A stretch of DNA of 21,966 bases, taken from NCBI GenBank assembly GCA_937888775.1, contig CALAQT010000152.1, positions 1 to 21,966 of the forward strand. Direction: 5' to 3'. The notes below the pieces were generated by a model. The model did no database searches. It had not been told where the DNA came from and saw nothing but the letters and a program-made list of their open reading frames with translations. Origin of the DNA: an uncultured Actinomycetes bacterium. GTDB lineage: Bacteria; Actinomycetota; Thermoleophilia; Solirubrobacterales; Solirubrobacteraceae. Each line of letters opens with the position of its first letter. Positions within the stretch are counted from its first letter, which is position 1. Shown here one piece after another: positions 1 through 6,675 of this stretch. The translations under genes and the position numbers were made by a program.

Positions 1-893
1 AGCACGTCGCCGCTGCGCCAGGGCTCCTCAAACTGGGCTGGCAGCTCCCAGGCCGCCAGGCCGAGGTCGCGGACAGCATCCGCGAGCTCGGATTGCGGTG
101 GACGCCCGCCGCGCACGTAATGCAGAACGTTACGCGAGAGCTCACGCGCGCTGCGGGCCGCGAGGTCGGCGTGGCCCACGGTGCGGGCGTAGCGCTCGAG
201 CTCCGCTCGCGTGGCGCGCCGCAGCGGCGCCCAGCGGGCAGTGTCGGTGCCGAGCAGTACCGCGTGCCTCAGCTCGCGCACATGGACCTCGATATTCTCG
301 GCCGCCTGCGCGGCGGCCTCACCGCGGCGCACGTCACCGGCCGCCAGCGCCCCGGCCGCATCGCGCAGCACGACCCCCAGCTCACCGAACACGGCGTTCG
401 TGGCCCGAGCGACACCGAGCACGGGATCGGGCGGAAACACGAGCGTATGCACCGCCAGCGCCACCCCACCCCCGATCAGCACGTCGAGCAGACGCACCTC
501 GGGCGTCGAGGACAGCGTCGCCACGAGGATCGCCGACACGGCTGCCTCGGTCACCAGCAGCTCTCCCCCTCCGAGGATGACGGCCGCCAGCATCGCCAGC
601 ACGACCAGCAGTCCGATCTGCGGCAGTCCGCTCCCCATCGCCCGTAGCAGCAGGTCCGCGAGCACGATTCCCAGCATCACTCCACCGATCAGCTGCACCG
701 CTCGCTGCCTCCGCTCCCCAAACGCCGCGCCCAGCGAGATCACCGCAGCGATCGACGCGAACGCCGGCCGATGCTCGACACCCAGCAGCACGGCCAAGTA
801 CCACGCTCCGACCGCGGCCACAGCCGTCTGCAGAATCGGCCACAGGTGGCCATGCACCCGCCGGAGCGCCAACTGGATGAGTCCTGTCGTCAT
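1..893 (-). CDS. FUSC / aromatic acid exporter-like membrane protein (3' end outside window)
   Basis: An open minus-strand frame runs from ATG at 893 off the left edge, giving 297 visible residues without a stop. The first ~150 residues hold several hydrophobic helices, for example around residues 18-38 (ILQTAVAAVGAWYLAVLLG), 45-58, 65-84 and 90-110. A soluble, Ala/Arg/Glu-rich helical part follows. This layout, and the sequence HRPAFASIAAVISLG after the first helix, match the FUSC / aromatic acid exporter (ArAE) superfamily of inner-membrane efflux proteins. The substrate cannot be read from the sequence. The start is well supported: AAGGAGGGG (plus-strand 904-912) lies about 10 bases upstream. 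The gene is 124 bases downstream of the beta-propeller gene on the same strand and may be co-transcribed with it. Long plus-strand frames over this region are Arg/Pro/Ser-rich shadows. Family assignment is fairly sure; function is inferred. Confidence 0.72.
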   Translation of the reverse strand, partial: MTTGLIQLALRRVHGHLWPILQTAVAAVGAWYLAVLLGVEHRPAFASIAAVISLGAAFGERRQRAVQLIGGVMLGIVLADLLLRAMGSGLPQIGLLVVLAMLAAVILGGGELLVTEAAVSAILVATLSSTPEVRLLDVLIGGGVALAVHTLVFPPDPVLGVARATNAVFGELGVVLRDAAGALAAGDVRRGEAAAQAAENIEVHVRELRHAVLLGTDTARWAPLRRATRAELERYARTVGHADLAARSARELSRNVLHYVRGGRPPQSELADAVRDLGLAAWELPAQFEEPWRSGDV

Positions 894-903
894 GATACAA
901 ACA

Positions 904-912
904 CCCCTCCTT
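904..912 (-). promoter_or_regulatory. Strong Shine-Dalgarno site of the FUSC-like gene
   Basis: On the minus strand the sequence reads AAGGAGGGG, ending 10 bases before the ATG at 893. It fixes the start of a gene whose other end is outside the window. It also contrasts with several genes here that have no Shine-Dalgarno site. Confidence 0.75.
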
Positions 913-1017
913 CTAGAAGCCGTTACACCCCCGACTGCACGTGATAACCGGGCGGCCACATTCCCACCGAGGTCAGCTTGAGGGCGCCCGCCTCCGGGTT
1001 GACGGGAGCGGCGGTCC

Positions 1018-3216
1018 TCAGGGCGTCGTTCCAAAGGCGGCGATCCCGAAGTCGCCGCCGGCGTACACGGTCGAGCCCGATACCGCAAGCGCGAACGTGC
1101 CGAACATGTTCATCTTGGGGTCCCAGGGGGTCGCGCGGCCGGTGACGGCGTCCACCGCGGCGATGTAGTTGCGCGCGCGGCCGCCGATCCTGGCGAACTG
1201 GCCGCCGGCGTACACGGTCGAGCTCGATACCGCCAACGTGTCCACGATCGCGGGCTCGGTTTCAAGAGGGGTTTCGGCGTATGGGTTCCAGGCGCTCGCT
1301 GCGCCAGTGGTGGCGTCTAGCGCGGCGATGCCGCCGCGCGATCGGCAGCCCATCGAGGTGCAACTGGCGCCGATCGAGGTGAAGCTGCCGCCGGCGTACA
1401 CGGTTGAGCCTGACAGTGCCAGTGCGTTCACCGGGGCGTTGGCGTTGGGATTCCACGCAGTCGCTGCGCCGGTGGTGGCGTCTAGCGCGGCGATGCGGTT
1501 GCGGGCGCTGCCGCCGATCGAGCGGAAGTAGCCGCCGGCGTACACGATCGAGCCCGACACCGCCAACGTGCTCACCGGGGCGCTGGCGTTAGGGTTCCAG
1601 GCGGTCGGCCGGCCGGTCGTGGCGTCCAGCGCGGCGATGCCGTTGCGGGCGCTGCCGCCGATCGAGCGGAAGTAGCCGCCGGCGTACACGATCGAGCCCG
1701 ACACCACCAACGTGCTCACCGGGGCGCTGGCGTCGGGGTTCCAAGCGGTCGCCCGACCTGTTCTGGCGTCCAGCGCGGCGACGTAGTTGCGTGCGCGGCC
1801 GCCGATCGAGCGGAACTCACCGCCGGCGTACACGATCGAGCCTGACGCCGCCAGTGCATCCACGGAGACACCGGCGCCGGGATTCCACGCGGTCACGCGA
1901 TCGCTGGTGGTGTCCAGCGCGGCAATGCGGTTGCGCGCCACGCCGCCGATCGCGTTAAAGAAACCGCCGGCGTACACGGTCGAGCGCGACACCGACACCA
2001 CCGTCGCGCCGTAACCGATGGCGTCGGGGTTCCATGCGGTCGCCCGACCTGTTCTGGCGTCCAGCGCCGCGATGTAGTTGCGCGCGCGGCCCCCGATCGA
2101 AGTGAAGAACCCGGCGGCGTACACCGTCGAGCCCGATACTGCCAGGCCCAGGACGCCGCTGTTGGCGCGGGGGTTCCACGCCGTCGCGCGGCCCGTCCCG
2201 GCGTCCAGCGCGGCGATGTACCTGCGCCCACGGCCACCAATCGAGCGGAAAAGACCACCGGCGTACACCGTCGAGCCTGAAACCGCCAGCGTGCTCACCC
2301 GACCGCCGGCGTTTGGGTTCCAGGCGGTCACGCGACCGGTCCTGGCGTCCAGCGCAGCGACGTGGTGACGCGCACGGCCGCCAACCGAGGTGAAGTCGCC
2401 ACCAGCGTAAACGGTCGAACCCGACACCGCCAACGCGCGCACGCCGAAATAGATGCCATCGGAGCTGCCGCTGGCGCCCGGGTTCCACGCGGTCGCGCGA
2501 CCGGTCCTGGCGTCCAGCGCCGCGATGTAGCTGCGCGCCCGCCCCGCGATCGAGCGGAACTCACCACCGGCGTACACCGTCGATCCCAACACCGCCAGCC
2601 CGTCCACGGTTCCGTTGGCGCCCGGATTCCACGCGGTCACCCGGCCGGTTCTGGCGTCCAGCGCAGCGATCCGGTTGCGCGGCCGACCGCCGACAGAGCG
2701 AAACTCACCGCCGGCGTACACCGTGGAGCCCGACACCGCCAACGCGGACACCGGAGCGCTGGCGCGAGGATTCCAGACCGGATCCACGCTGCCATCGGCC
2801 CTGACGTGCGCCAGATCCGCGCGTGCAACCCCCCCGACCATGGTGAACTCGCCGCCCACGTAGTAGCCGCCGTGGCCGTCTGGAACTGCCGCGTAGACCT
2901 CCCCGTCGACCTTGGGGAACCGCGCCACCGGCAACCCACGCGTCAGACTGACAGGCACCCCACCTCCCGTGTAGGGGCCAATCGAGGTGAAGCGGCCACC
3001 GACATACAAGAGCTTGCCCGCCGGCAGCACCGAGTTCACCATCCCGTCCGTGATCCACACCGATGACGGCACCGAGCTCGTACCCGCGGCCTGAGCCACC
3101 GTCGACAGCAACCCAAACAGGCCCAGCACGACCGCGCTCAGCAAGGCAAGACCAGCTCTCCCGAGCCCTCCGTGGCGCGCACGGCAACCGAGACGAGATG
3201 TCCAGCGCGCGGTCAT
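1018..3216 (-). CDS. Secreted DUF5122-type beta-propeller repeat protein
   Basis: This 732-residue protein has a signal peptide: a basic N-terminus, a hydrophobic stretch at about 20-40, and a likely cleavage after AQA at 41-43. The mature part is almost wholly made of about 13 tandem units of ~48 residues. Each has the pattern S-T-V-Y-A-G-G-x-F-x-S-I-G-G, then IAALDARTG, then ATAWNP, and a fourteenth unit is cut off after its first strand (STVYAGGDF). These are DUF5122 / delta-60-like beta-propeller blades. Propellers of this kind are usually extracellular binding or structural modules, and I see no catalytic motif. One late unit carries an insert with two cysteines (ASCTSMGC), a possible disulfide loop. 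No sortase motif or C-terminal membrane helix is visible, so release from the cell is likely. The start is the ATG at 3216; the upstream GAAGGGG sits unusually close. The ligand is unknown. Confidence 0.85.
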   Translation of the reverse strand: MTARWTSRLGCRARHGGLGRAGLALLSAVVLGLFGLLSTVAQAAGTSSVPSSVWITDGMVNSVLPAGKLLYVGGRFTSIGPYTGGGVPVSLTRGLPVARFPKVDGEVYAAVPDGHGGYYVGGEFTMVGGVARADLAHVRADGSVDPVWNPRASAPVSALAVSGSTVYAGGEFRSVGGRPRNRIAALDARTGRVTAWNPGANGTVDGLAVLGSTVYAGGEFRSIAGRARSYIAALDARTGRATAWNPGASGSSDGIYFGVRALAVSGSTVYAGGDFTSVGGRARHHVAALDARTGRVTAWNPNAGGRVSTLAVSGSTVYAGGLFRSIGGRGRRYIAALDAGTGRATAWNPRANSGVLGLAVSGSTVYAAGFFTSIGGRARNYIAALDARTGRATAWNPDAIGYGATVVSVSRSTVYAGGFFNAIGGVARNRIAALDTTSDRVTAWNPGAGVSVDALAASGSIVYAGGEFRSIGGRARNYVAALDARTGRATAWNPDASAPVSTLVVSGSIVYAGGYFRSIGGSARNGIAALDATTGRPTAWNPNASAPVSTLAVSGSIVYAGGYFRSIGGSARNRIAALDATTGAATAWNPNANAPVNALALSGSTVYAGGSFTSIGASCTSMGCRSRGGIAALDATTGAASAWNPYAETPLETEPAIVDTLAVSSSTVYAGGQFARIGGRARNYIAAVDAVTGRATPWDPKMNMFGTFALAVSGSTVYAGGDFGIAAFGTTP
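1045..2900 (-). repeat. Tandem ~144-bp coding repeats (propeller blades)
   Basis: The propeller gene is a DNA-level tandem array with a period near 144 bp. The recurring landmarks on the plus strand are CCGCCGGCGTACACGGTCGA, GGTTCCA and GTCCAGCGCGGCGATG. Spacing stretches at two units with insertions (near 1340-1380 and 2440-2460). The array also creates repeated antisense open frames that are not genes. Confidence 0.88.
1499..1705 (-). repeat. Two nearly identical adjacent 144-bp repeat units
   Basis: Bases 1499-1561 and 1643-1705 are identical over 63 bp at an offset of exactly 144. After one mismatch the identity continues for about another 27 bp. Other unit pairs in the array are clearly more diverged, so these two look like a recent duplication or gene-conversion product. 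Confidence 0.85.
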
Positions 3217-3549
3217 ACCCCTTCACGGTAGAACGCCGGCACAAGCGCTCAACCGCGGTCCAGCGCACAGTTCCGGCCCAAACTACGGACACGCACAGCC
3301 CGTGCCCGCAAGCCCCGCCGACACCAACTGGCTCCCACCTTTCCCGGGCATCCAGCAGCGAGACGTACGCAGCGCTCCCGAGCACTCGCGGGCCCTATTG
3401 TTGCCGCAACCGCGTTAGTACTTGGCCGTGCTCGCAGCCTGTGGTTAGCTCGGATGTGGGGTGTCTGGTGGCGGGGTAGTGTCGGCTTGGGTGCCCGGGC
3501 CCCTCGGCTTGACTGGGCCGTCATCGCGAGCACGAAGGAGGCAGTCGAG
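3217..3549. other. Divergent intergenic region
   Basis: These 333 bases separate the minus-strand propeller gene from the plus-strand BtrH-like gene and must hold both promoters. I see no convincing -35/-10 pair and no coding sequence. An open frame runs into the BtrH gene from 3454, but the strong ribosome site at 3535-3541 argues that translation starts at 3550. Confidence 0.5.
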
Positions 3550-4578
3550 ATGCAGCGACCCTTTCCGGGCTTCGCGACGTATCCGACCCACCACTGCGTG
3601 ACCGGGTCGCTGAGGCACATCTACGACTATCACGGGTTCCCGATCTCCGAGGACCTCCTGCTAGGGCTCGGCCGTGGGCTCGGGTTCGTGTACTTCCATA
3701 TCAAGGGCACCGACCCGTTTTACGGTGGCAGGGCCAACTTTGCCGGTCCCAAGGAGGAGGGCCTGGAGAAGACGGCGGGCAGGCGAACCGGTGTGGCGGT
3801 CGAGTCGTACGCGACGTCGAGCGCCCGCAAGGCCCAGAGCGCGCTGCGCGCGCTACTGGGGGCGGGTGAGCCGGTGCTCGTGTATCTGGACATGGGGTTC
3901 CTGCCGTACTTCGAGTTCCCCGAGGAGTATCACTTTGGTGGGCATGTAATCGTCGTGGCCGGATACGACCCGGCCACCGGACGGGTGCTGGTCGCCGACC
4001 GCGACCGGGAACTGCACCCGGTCGAATGGGACGCGCTCGAGAAGGCGCGCGGTTCGGAGTACAAACCATTCCCGCCGCGGCACACCTGGTTCACGTTCGG
4101 CTTCGCCGCCGCTCGCCCACCGACCCCGGCTGACGTTCGGGAATCGATCGGCGAGGTGTGCCACAGGATGCTGGCACCACCGATCGCCAACGTCGGCGTC
4201 AAAGGGATCCGGAAGGCGATCCGGGAGACTATGCGGTGGCCGGAGGTCCTCGACGCGGAAGCGCTGCGCCGGACCTGTTTCAACGTGGCGATGTTCATCG
4301 ACCACCGCGGCGGCACCGGCGGAGGCATCTTCCGCTACATGTACGCTCGCTTCCTCGGCGAGGCCGCGTCGATCACCGGCGAGAGCCGCCTGACCGGATT
4401 GGGAACGGAGCTGACCGCGATCGGCGACCGCTGGGAGGAGGTCGCCGGCGCCTTCGCCAAGGCGGCGCAGGCCGAGAACCCAACGGACCTGCTCGAGACG
4501 GCTACCGGGCCGATGCACGAAATCGCCGACCGCGAGCAGGACTTCTGGGAACGCCTCGACGCCACGATCGCCGCCTGA
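3550..4578 (+). CDS. BtrH N-terminal domain / DUF4872-like protein
   Basis: The 342-residue protein resembles the BtrH_N + DUF4872 architecture. Near the N-terminus is PTHHCVTGSLRHIYDYHG, with Cys16 in a cysteine-peptidase-like position. The central FGGHVIVVAGYD (His132) and VLVADRD (Asp150) complete a plausible papain/C39-like Cys-His-Asp set. The C-terminal ~170 residues are helical and match the DUF4872 part. BtrH of butirosin biosynthesis transfers a gamma-glutamyl-AHBA side chain from an acyl carrier protein to an aminoglycoside. Relatives occur in other natural-product loci and as orphans. No acyl carrier protein or amine substrate enzyme is nearby, so the reaction here is unknown. The start was chosen for AAGGAGG at 3535-3541, 8 bases before the ATG; the longer frame from 3454 adds 32 unsupported residues. 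I am confident of the family, not of the substrate. Confidence 0.8.
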   Translation: MQRPFPGFATYPTHHCVTGSLRHIYDYHGFPISEDLLLGLGRGLGFVYFHIKGTDPFYGGRANFAGPKEEGLEKTAGRRTGVAVESYATSSARKAQSALRALLGAGEPVLVYLDMGFLPYFEFPEEYHFGGHVIVVAGYDPATGRVLVADRDRELHPVEWDALEKARGSEYKPFPPRHTWFTFGFAAARPPTPADVRESIGEVCHRMLAPPIANVGVKGIRKAIRETMRWPEVLDAEALRRTCFNVAMFIDHRGGTGGGIFRYMYARFLGEAASITGESRLTGLGTELTAIGDRWEEVAGAFAKAAQAENPTDLLETATGPMHEIADREQDFWERLDATIAA

Positions 4579-4818
4579 ACACGATCGACGACAAGACCGG
4601 CGACGCCGTCCACTGGTTGCTCTCCTCAGAGGAACCCGGGCCCGGACGGCCGCTGGCAGCCCGGTGCCTACTGGTGGAAGCCGCCCGGCACGGCACGCGG
4701 CCACGTCGAGGTCGTCGACTGGGGCCGATCCGCTCCAGACGAGATGATCACCCTCAACGCGTTGCGGATACTCCGGATCGGATCGGCATAGGCGAATCCG
4801 CCAGCTTCCCATTGGGAG

Positions 4819-5301
4819 ATGGGCCGCGAGCGCACAGCCGTGCGGGGCCAGCAGATCGAGATCATCGACGTGAGAGCTCAGGCAGACACCGCAACCGGCA
4901 CCTCCACCCTCGATGGGCATACGATCGCGACCTTTCAGCTGAGCCGGTCGAGCGGCAAGTGGCTGATCAAACGCGAGCAGCCCATCGGCCAGGGACGAAG
5001 CACCGGCTCGAGCGCCAGCACCAGCGCGGCTGGTCCGACGCAGGCGCGCGTCACCATCGTCGCGCGATGCCTGCAGAAGACGTTCGGAGCCGAGAACGCC
5101 GGCTCGGAGAGCGACGGGGGCGTTCCGCACGTCGTCCTGGCGGTCGGCGTCGATCGCGTCTCGGCGGCGATGGTTGAGGTGTTCGCTTCTATGCCTGTAT
5201 CGAGCGTCGCCTCGGCATCGACATCCGCAACGCTCAGGGGATGCGACGCGCCTGGCCGGGACGTGATCGAGAACCCGAGGCATCGAAGTCGCAGCGGCTA
5301 G
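4819..5301 (+). CDS. Doubtful hypothetical ORF with NTF2-like segment, possibly degenerate
   Basis: This 160-residue frame contains a stretch that looks protein-like: HTIATFQLSRSSGKWLIK resembles the final strand and Trp of NTF2-like/SnoaL lipoprotein domains. A following segment, PHVVLAVGVDRVSAAMVEVF, also looks like folded protein. The same frame upstream of an in-frame TAG at 4789-4791 also reads sensibly (DGRWQPGAYWWKP, then HVEVVDWGRSAPDEM), so a longer gene may have been interrupted by a stop. GGGAG lies directly against the ATG, too close for a normal Shine-Dalgarno site. No signal peptide is visible. It may be a decayed lipoprotein gene or chance. The rest of 4579-5476 shows nothing I can support. 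Confidence 0.3.
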   Translation: MGRERTAVRGQQIEIIDVRAQADTATGTSTLDGHTIATFQLSRSSGKWLIKREQPIGQGRSTGSSASTSAAGPTQARVTIVARCLQKTFGAENAGSESDGGVPHVVLAVGVDRVSAAMVEVFASMPVSSVASASTSATLRGCDAPGRDVIENPRHRSRSG

Positions 5302-5476
5302 GCCGCGCTTCTGGCGGTGGCCTGCCGGATCCGGCCGACCTTACGCCCGCACGTCCATCGGCGCCGGCGGCCCGCTCGGCGTTGCGCGCCTCGCGGGCCG
5401 CTGGTGCGGCGCCTCGTTCGCCCCCGGCGCCCCCGACCAGATCACAAGCCTCGATCTCCGTGTCGTGGCTTCCTGC

Positions 5477-5800
5477 TCAGTTGGCGTACGTGGCCTGGCA
5501 GGCCTGGATCTTCGTCGCGTCGGTGCCGGCCGCTGCCACGCATGTGGTCAGCTTCGCAGTGTTGCCCAGCTGCTGCTGCTGGGCCTGCCCGCCGGCGGCG
5601 CGCGCCTGGCCGCTGACGCTGCCAAGCTGCCCCTGGGCTTGATTGACCGCCTGCTGAGTCTGTTGCAGGCCGGACTTGAGCGCCTGGTTGGCTGTATTCA
5701 TGCTCGGCTGAATCGCGGTGAAGTAGACCACGGCGAAGATCGCCAGGGACGCCGCCATTCCGGCCAGCCAGATCCGCCAGTTGCCGGTAACTAAAACCAT
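5477..5800 (-). CDS. Small single-pass membrane protein with Gln-rich helix
   Basis: This encodes 107 residues with one transmembrane helix at about 10-30 (WLAGMAASLAIFAVVYFTAI). A Gln/Ala-rich, coiled-coil-prone stretch follows at about 35-78 (QQTQQAVNQAQGQLG), then a short tail with two cysteines (Cys87, Cys101) that could pair. The tail is probably extracytoplasmic. The start at 5800 is set by AAGGAG (plus-strand 5807-5812), 6 bases before the ATG; a longer frame to 5875 has no such site. It lies 90 bases downstream of the 5891-6547 gene on the same strand and is probably co-transcribed with it. I do not recognise a named family; function is unknown. Confidence 0.75.
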   Translation of the reverse strand: MVLVTGNWRIWLAGMAASLAIFAVVYFTAIQPSMNTANQALKSGLQQTQQAVNQAQGQLGSVSGQARAAGGQAQQQQLGNTAKLTTCVAAAGTDATKIQACQATYAN

Positions 5801-5890
5801 TTCTAACTCCTTGTTGAATCGATGTGTGGTTGGTTGTCTGCTGACGCCACGGCAGCACGCGGCCGCCGGGGACATCGAGGGCCGCCTCGG

Positions 5891-6547
5891 TCAGGCGGCT
5901 GTGGTTGCCAGTTGCGCGAGCGCCGCCTCCCAATCGATCACGAGCTCGCGATCGTCACCGTCGGGCATCCGCTTGGCGGGCACGGTGTTGCCCGGATAGA
6001 GCAACGGCAGAGCCGCCGCGGGGACCGGGTTGCCAACCTGGACCTGGTACGGGGGTCGCCCCTCGGCCATGACCGTCAGCACGAAGGCGTACATGTCCTT
6101 GCCCTTCGAGCTGCGCATTCCGAGCGGCTGGCTCTGCACGATCACTGCCTTGCACGGCACGCCCAGCTCGAGGATCCGCGCGGCCGACCCGGTGTTCGGA
6201 TCGCCGGAGCTGGCCATCGTCACCGTCGGCGGCTCCTCGCCGAGCGACAGCGCGATGCGGCTGTGATCGTTGGGATCGACGCGCACCGCGACCGTTGCCC
6301 CGGGCATCATCAGCTGCGGCAGGATCGTCGCTCTGACGGCCTGCCGGCAGGTGGCCGTGTAGCGTGGCGCGTTGTCGAGCGCAACCTCGACCGTGAACAC
6401 GCAGACATGCGCGGGGTCGAAGTCCGCTCCTGTGCTGACCGACGTCTGCTGGACGCTGACGATGATCCCGCGGCCAAGCAGCCCCTGATCGAGCAGCTCC
6501 TTGGGAACCGACCCGGAGAGGTTGCGCATCTTGTTCAAAAGCCCCAT
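5891..6547 (-). CDS. Hypothetical protein with internally duplicated beta-rich domain
   Basis: The 218-residue protein has no signal peptide or membrane helix. Two similar halves are visible. Residues ~22-101 contain a GRGIIVSVQQT start and the ending PGATVAVRVDPNDHSRIALS. Residues ~122-206 contain PCKAVIVQSQPLG and the ending PLLYPGNTVPAKRMPDGDDRELVIDW. Each half reads as a small beta-domain: a V-x-S/Q strand, a middle strand (CVFTVEVAL or YAFVLTVMA), and a closing PG-x-x-V-x-V-x-x-D-P-x-D strand. Similar repeats occur in uncharacterised actinobacterial proteins. The start at 6547 is supported by AGGAGGG (plus-strand 6555-6561), 7 bases away; an open frame continues upstream to 6874 but crosses the divergent SARP promoter region. 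Function is unknown; the downstream small membrane protein is its likely partner. Confidence 0.75.
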   Translation of the reverse strand: MGLLNKMRNLSGSVPKELLDQGLLGRGIIVSVQQTSVSTGADFDPAHVCVFTVEVALDNAPRYTATCRQAVRATILPQLMMPGATVAVRVDPNDHSRIALSLGEEPPTVTMASSGDPNTGSAARILELGVPCKAVIVQSQPLGMRSSKGKDMYAFVLTVMAEGRPPYQVQVGNPVPAAALPLLYPGNTVPAKRMPDGDDRELVIDWEAALAQLATTAA

Positions 6548-6638
6548 TGTCTGTCCCTCCTGTGGGAACGTGGATTTGATGCGCCGTACCCTGAGCGGCC
6601 TCGCCGAAGGCGCACCAAAGAACCGCCAAAGCGAGGCC

Positions 6639-6667
6639 TTGTTCTGCGGCGGGTGGGGAGCTAGGCT
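6639..6667 (+). promoter_or_regulatory. Putative promoter of the SARP gene (leaderless)
   Basis: TTGTTC (6639-6644) and TAGGCT (6662-6667) are separated by 17 bases, and the GTG start codon follows 8 bases later at 6676. There is no clear Shine-Dalgarno site, so the transcript may begin at or next to the start codon. Confidence 0.45.
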
Positions 6668-6675
6668 CTGGCGGG

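Noticed and set aside
93..981. Three long overlapping plus-strand frames over the left edge
   Set aside because: They are Arg/Pro/Ser/Ala-rich with no domain, and they lie opposite a minus-strand frame that has a strong ribosome site and clear membrane helices.
1169..3066. Series of plus-strand and minus-strand frames across the propeller gene
   Set aside because: They repeat one another because the underlying DNA is a tandem repeat; their periodic composition mirrors the real frame and no ribosome sites precede them.
3380..3420. GTTGC-C-GCAAC mini-palindrome in the divergent intergenic region
   Set aside because: Only 5-bp arms, not near a recognisable promoter; expected by chance.
4158..5177. 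339-residue plus-strand frame overlapping the BtrH-like gene
   Set aside because: Out-of-frame shadow, almost entirely Arg/Pro/Gly/Asp.
3853..5283. 476-residue minus-strand frame over the BtrH-like gene
   Set aside because: It is antisense to a well-supported gene, rich in Arg/Asp/Gly/His, without any motif; long antisense frames are expected at this GC content.
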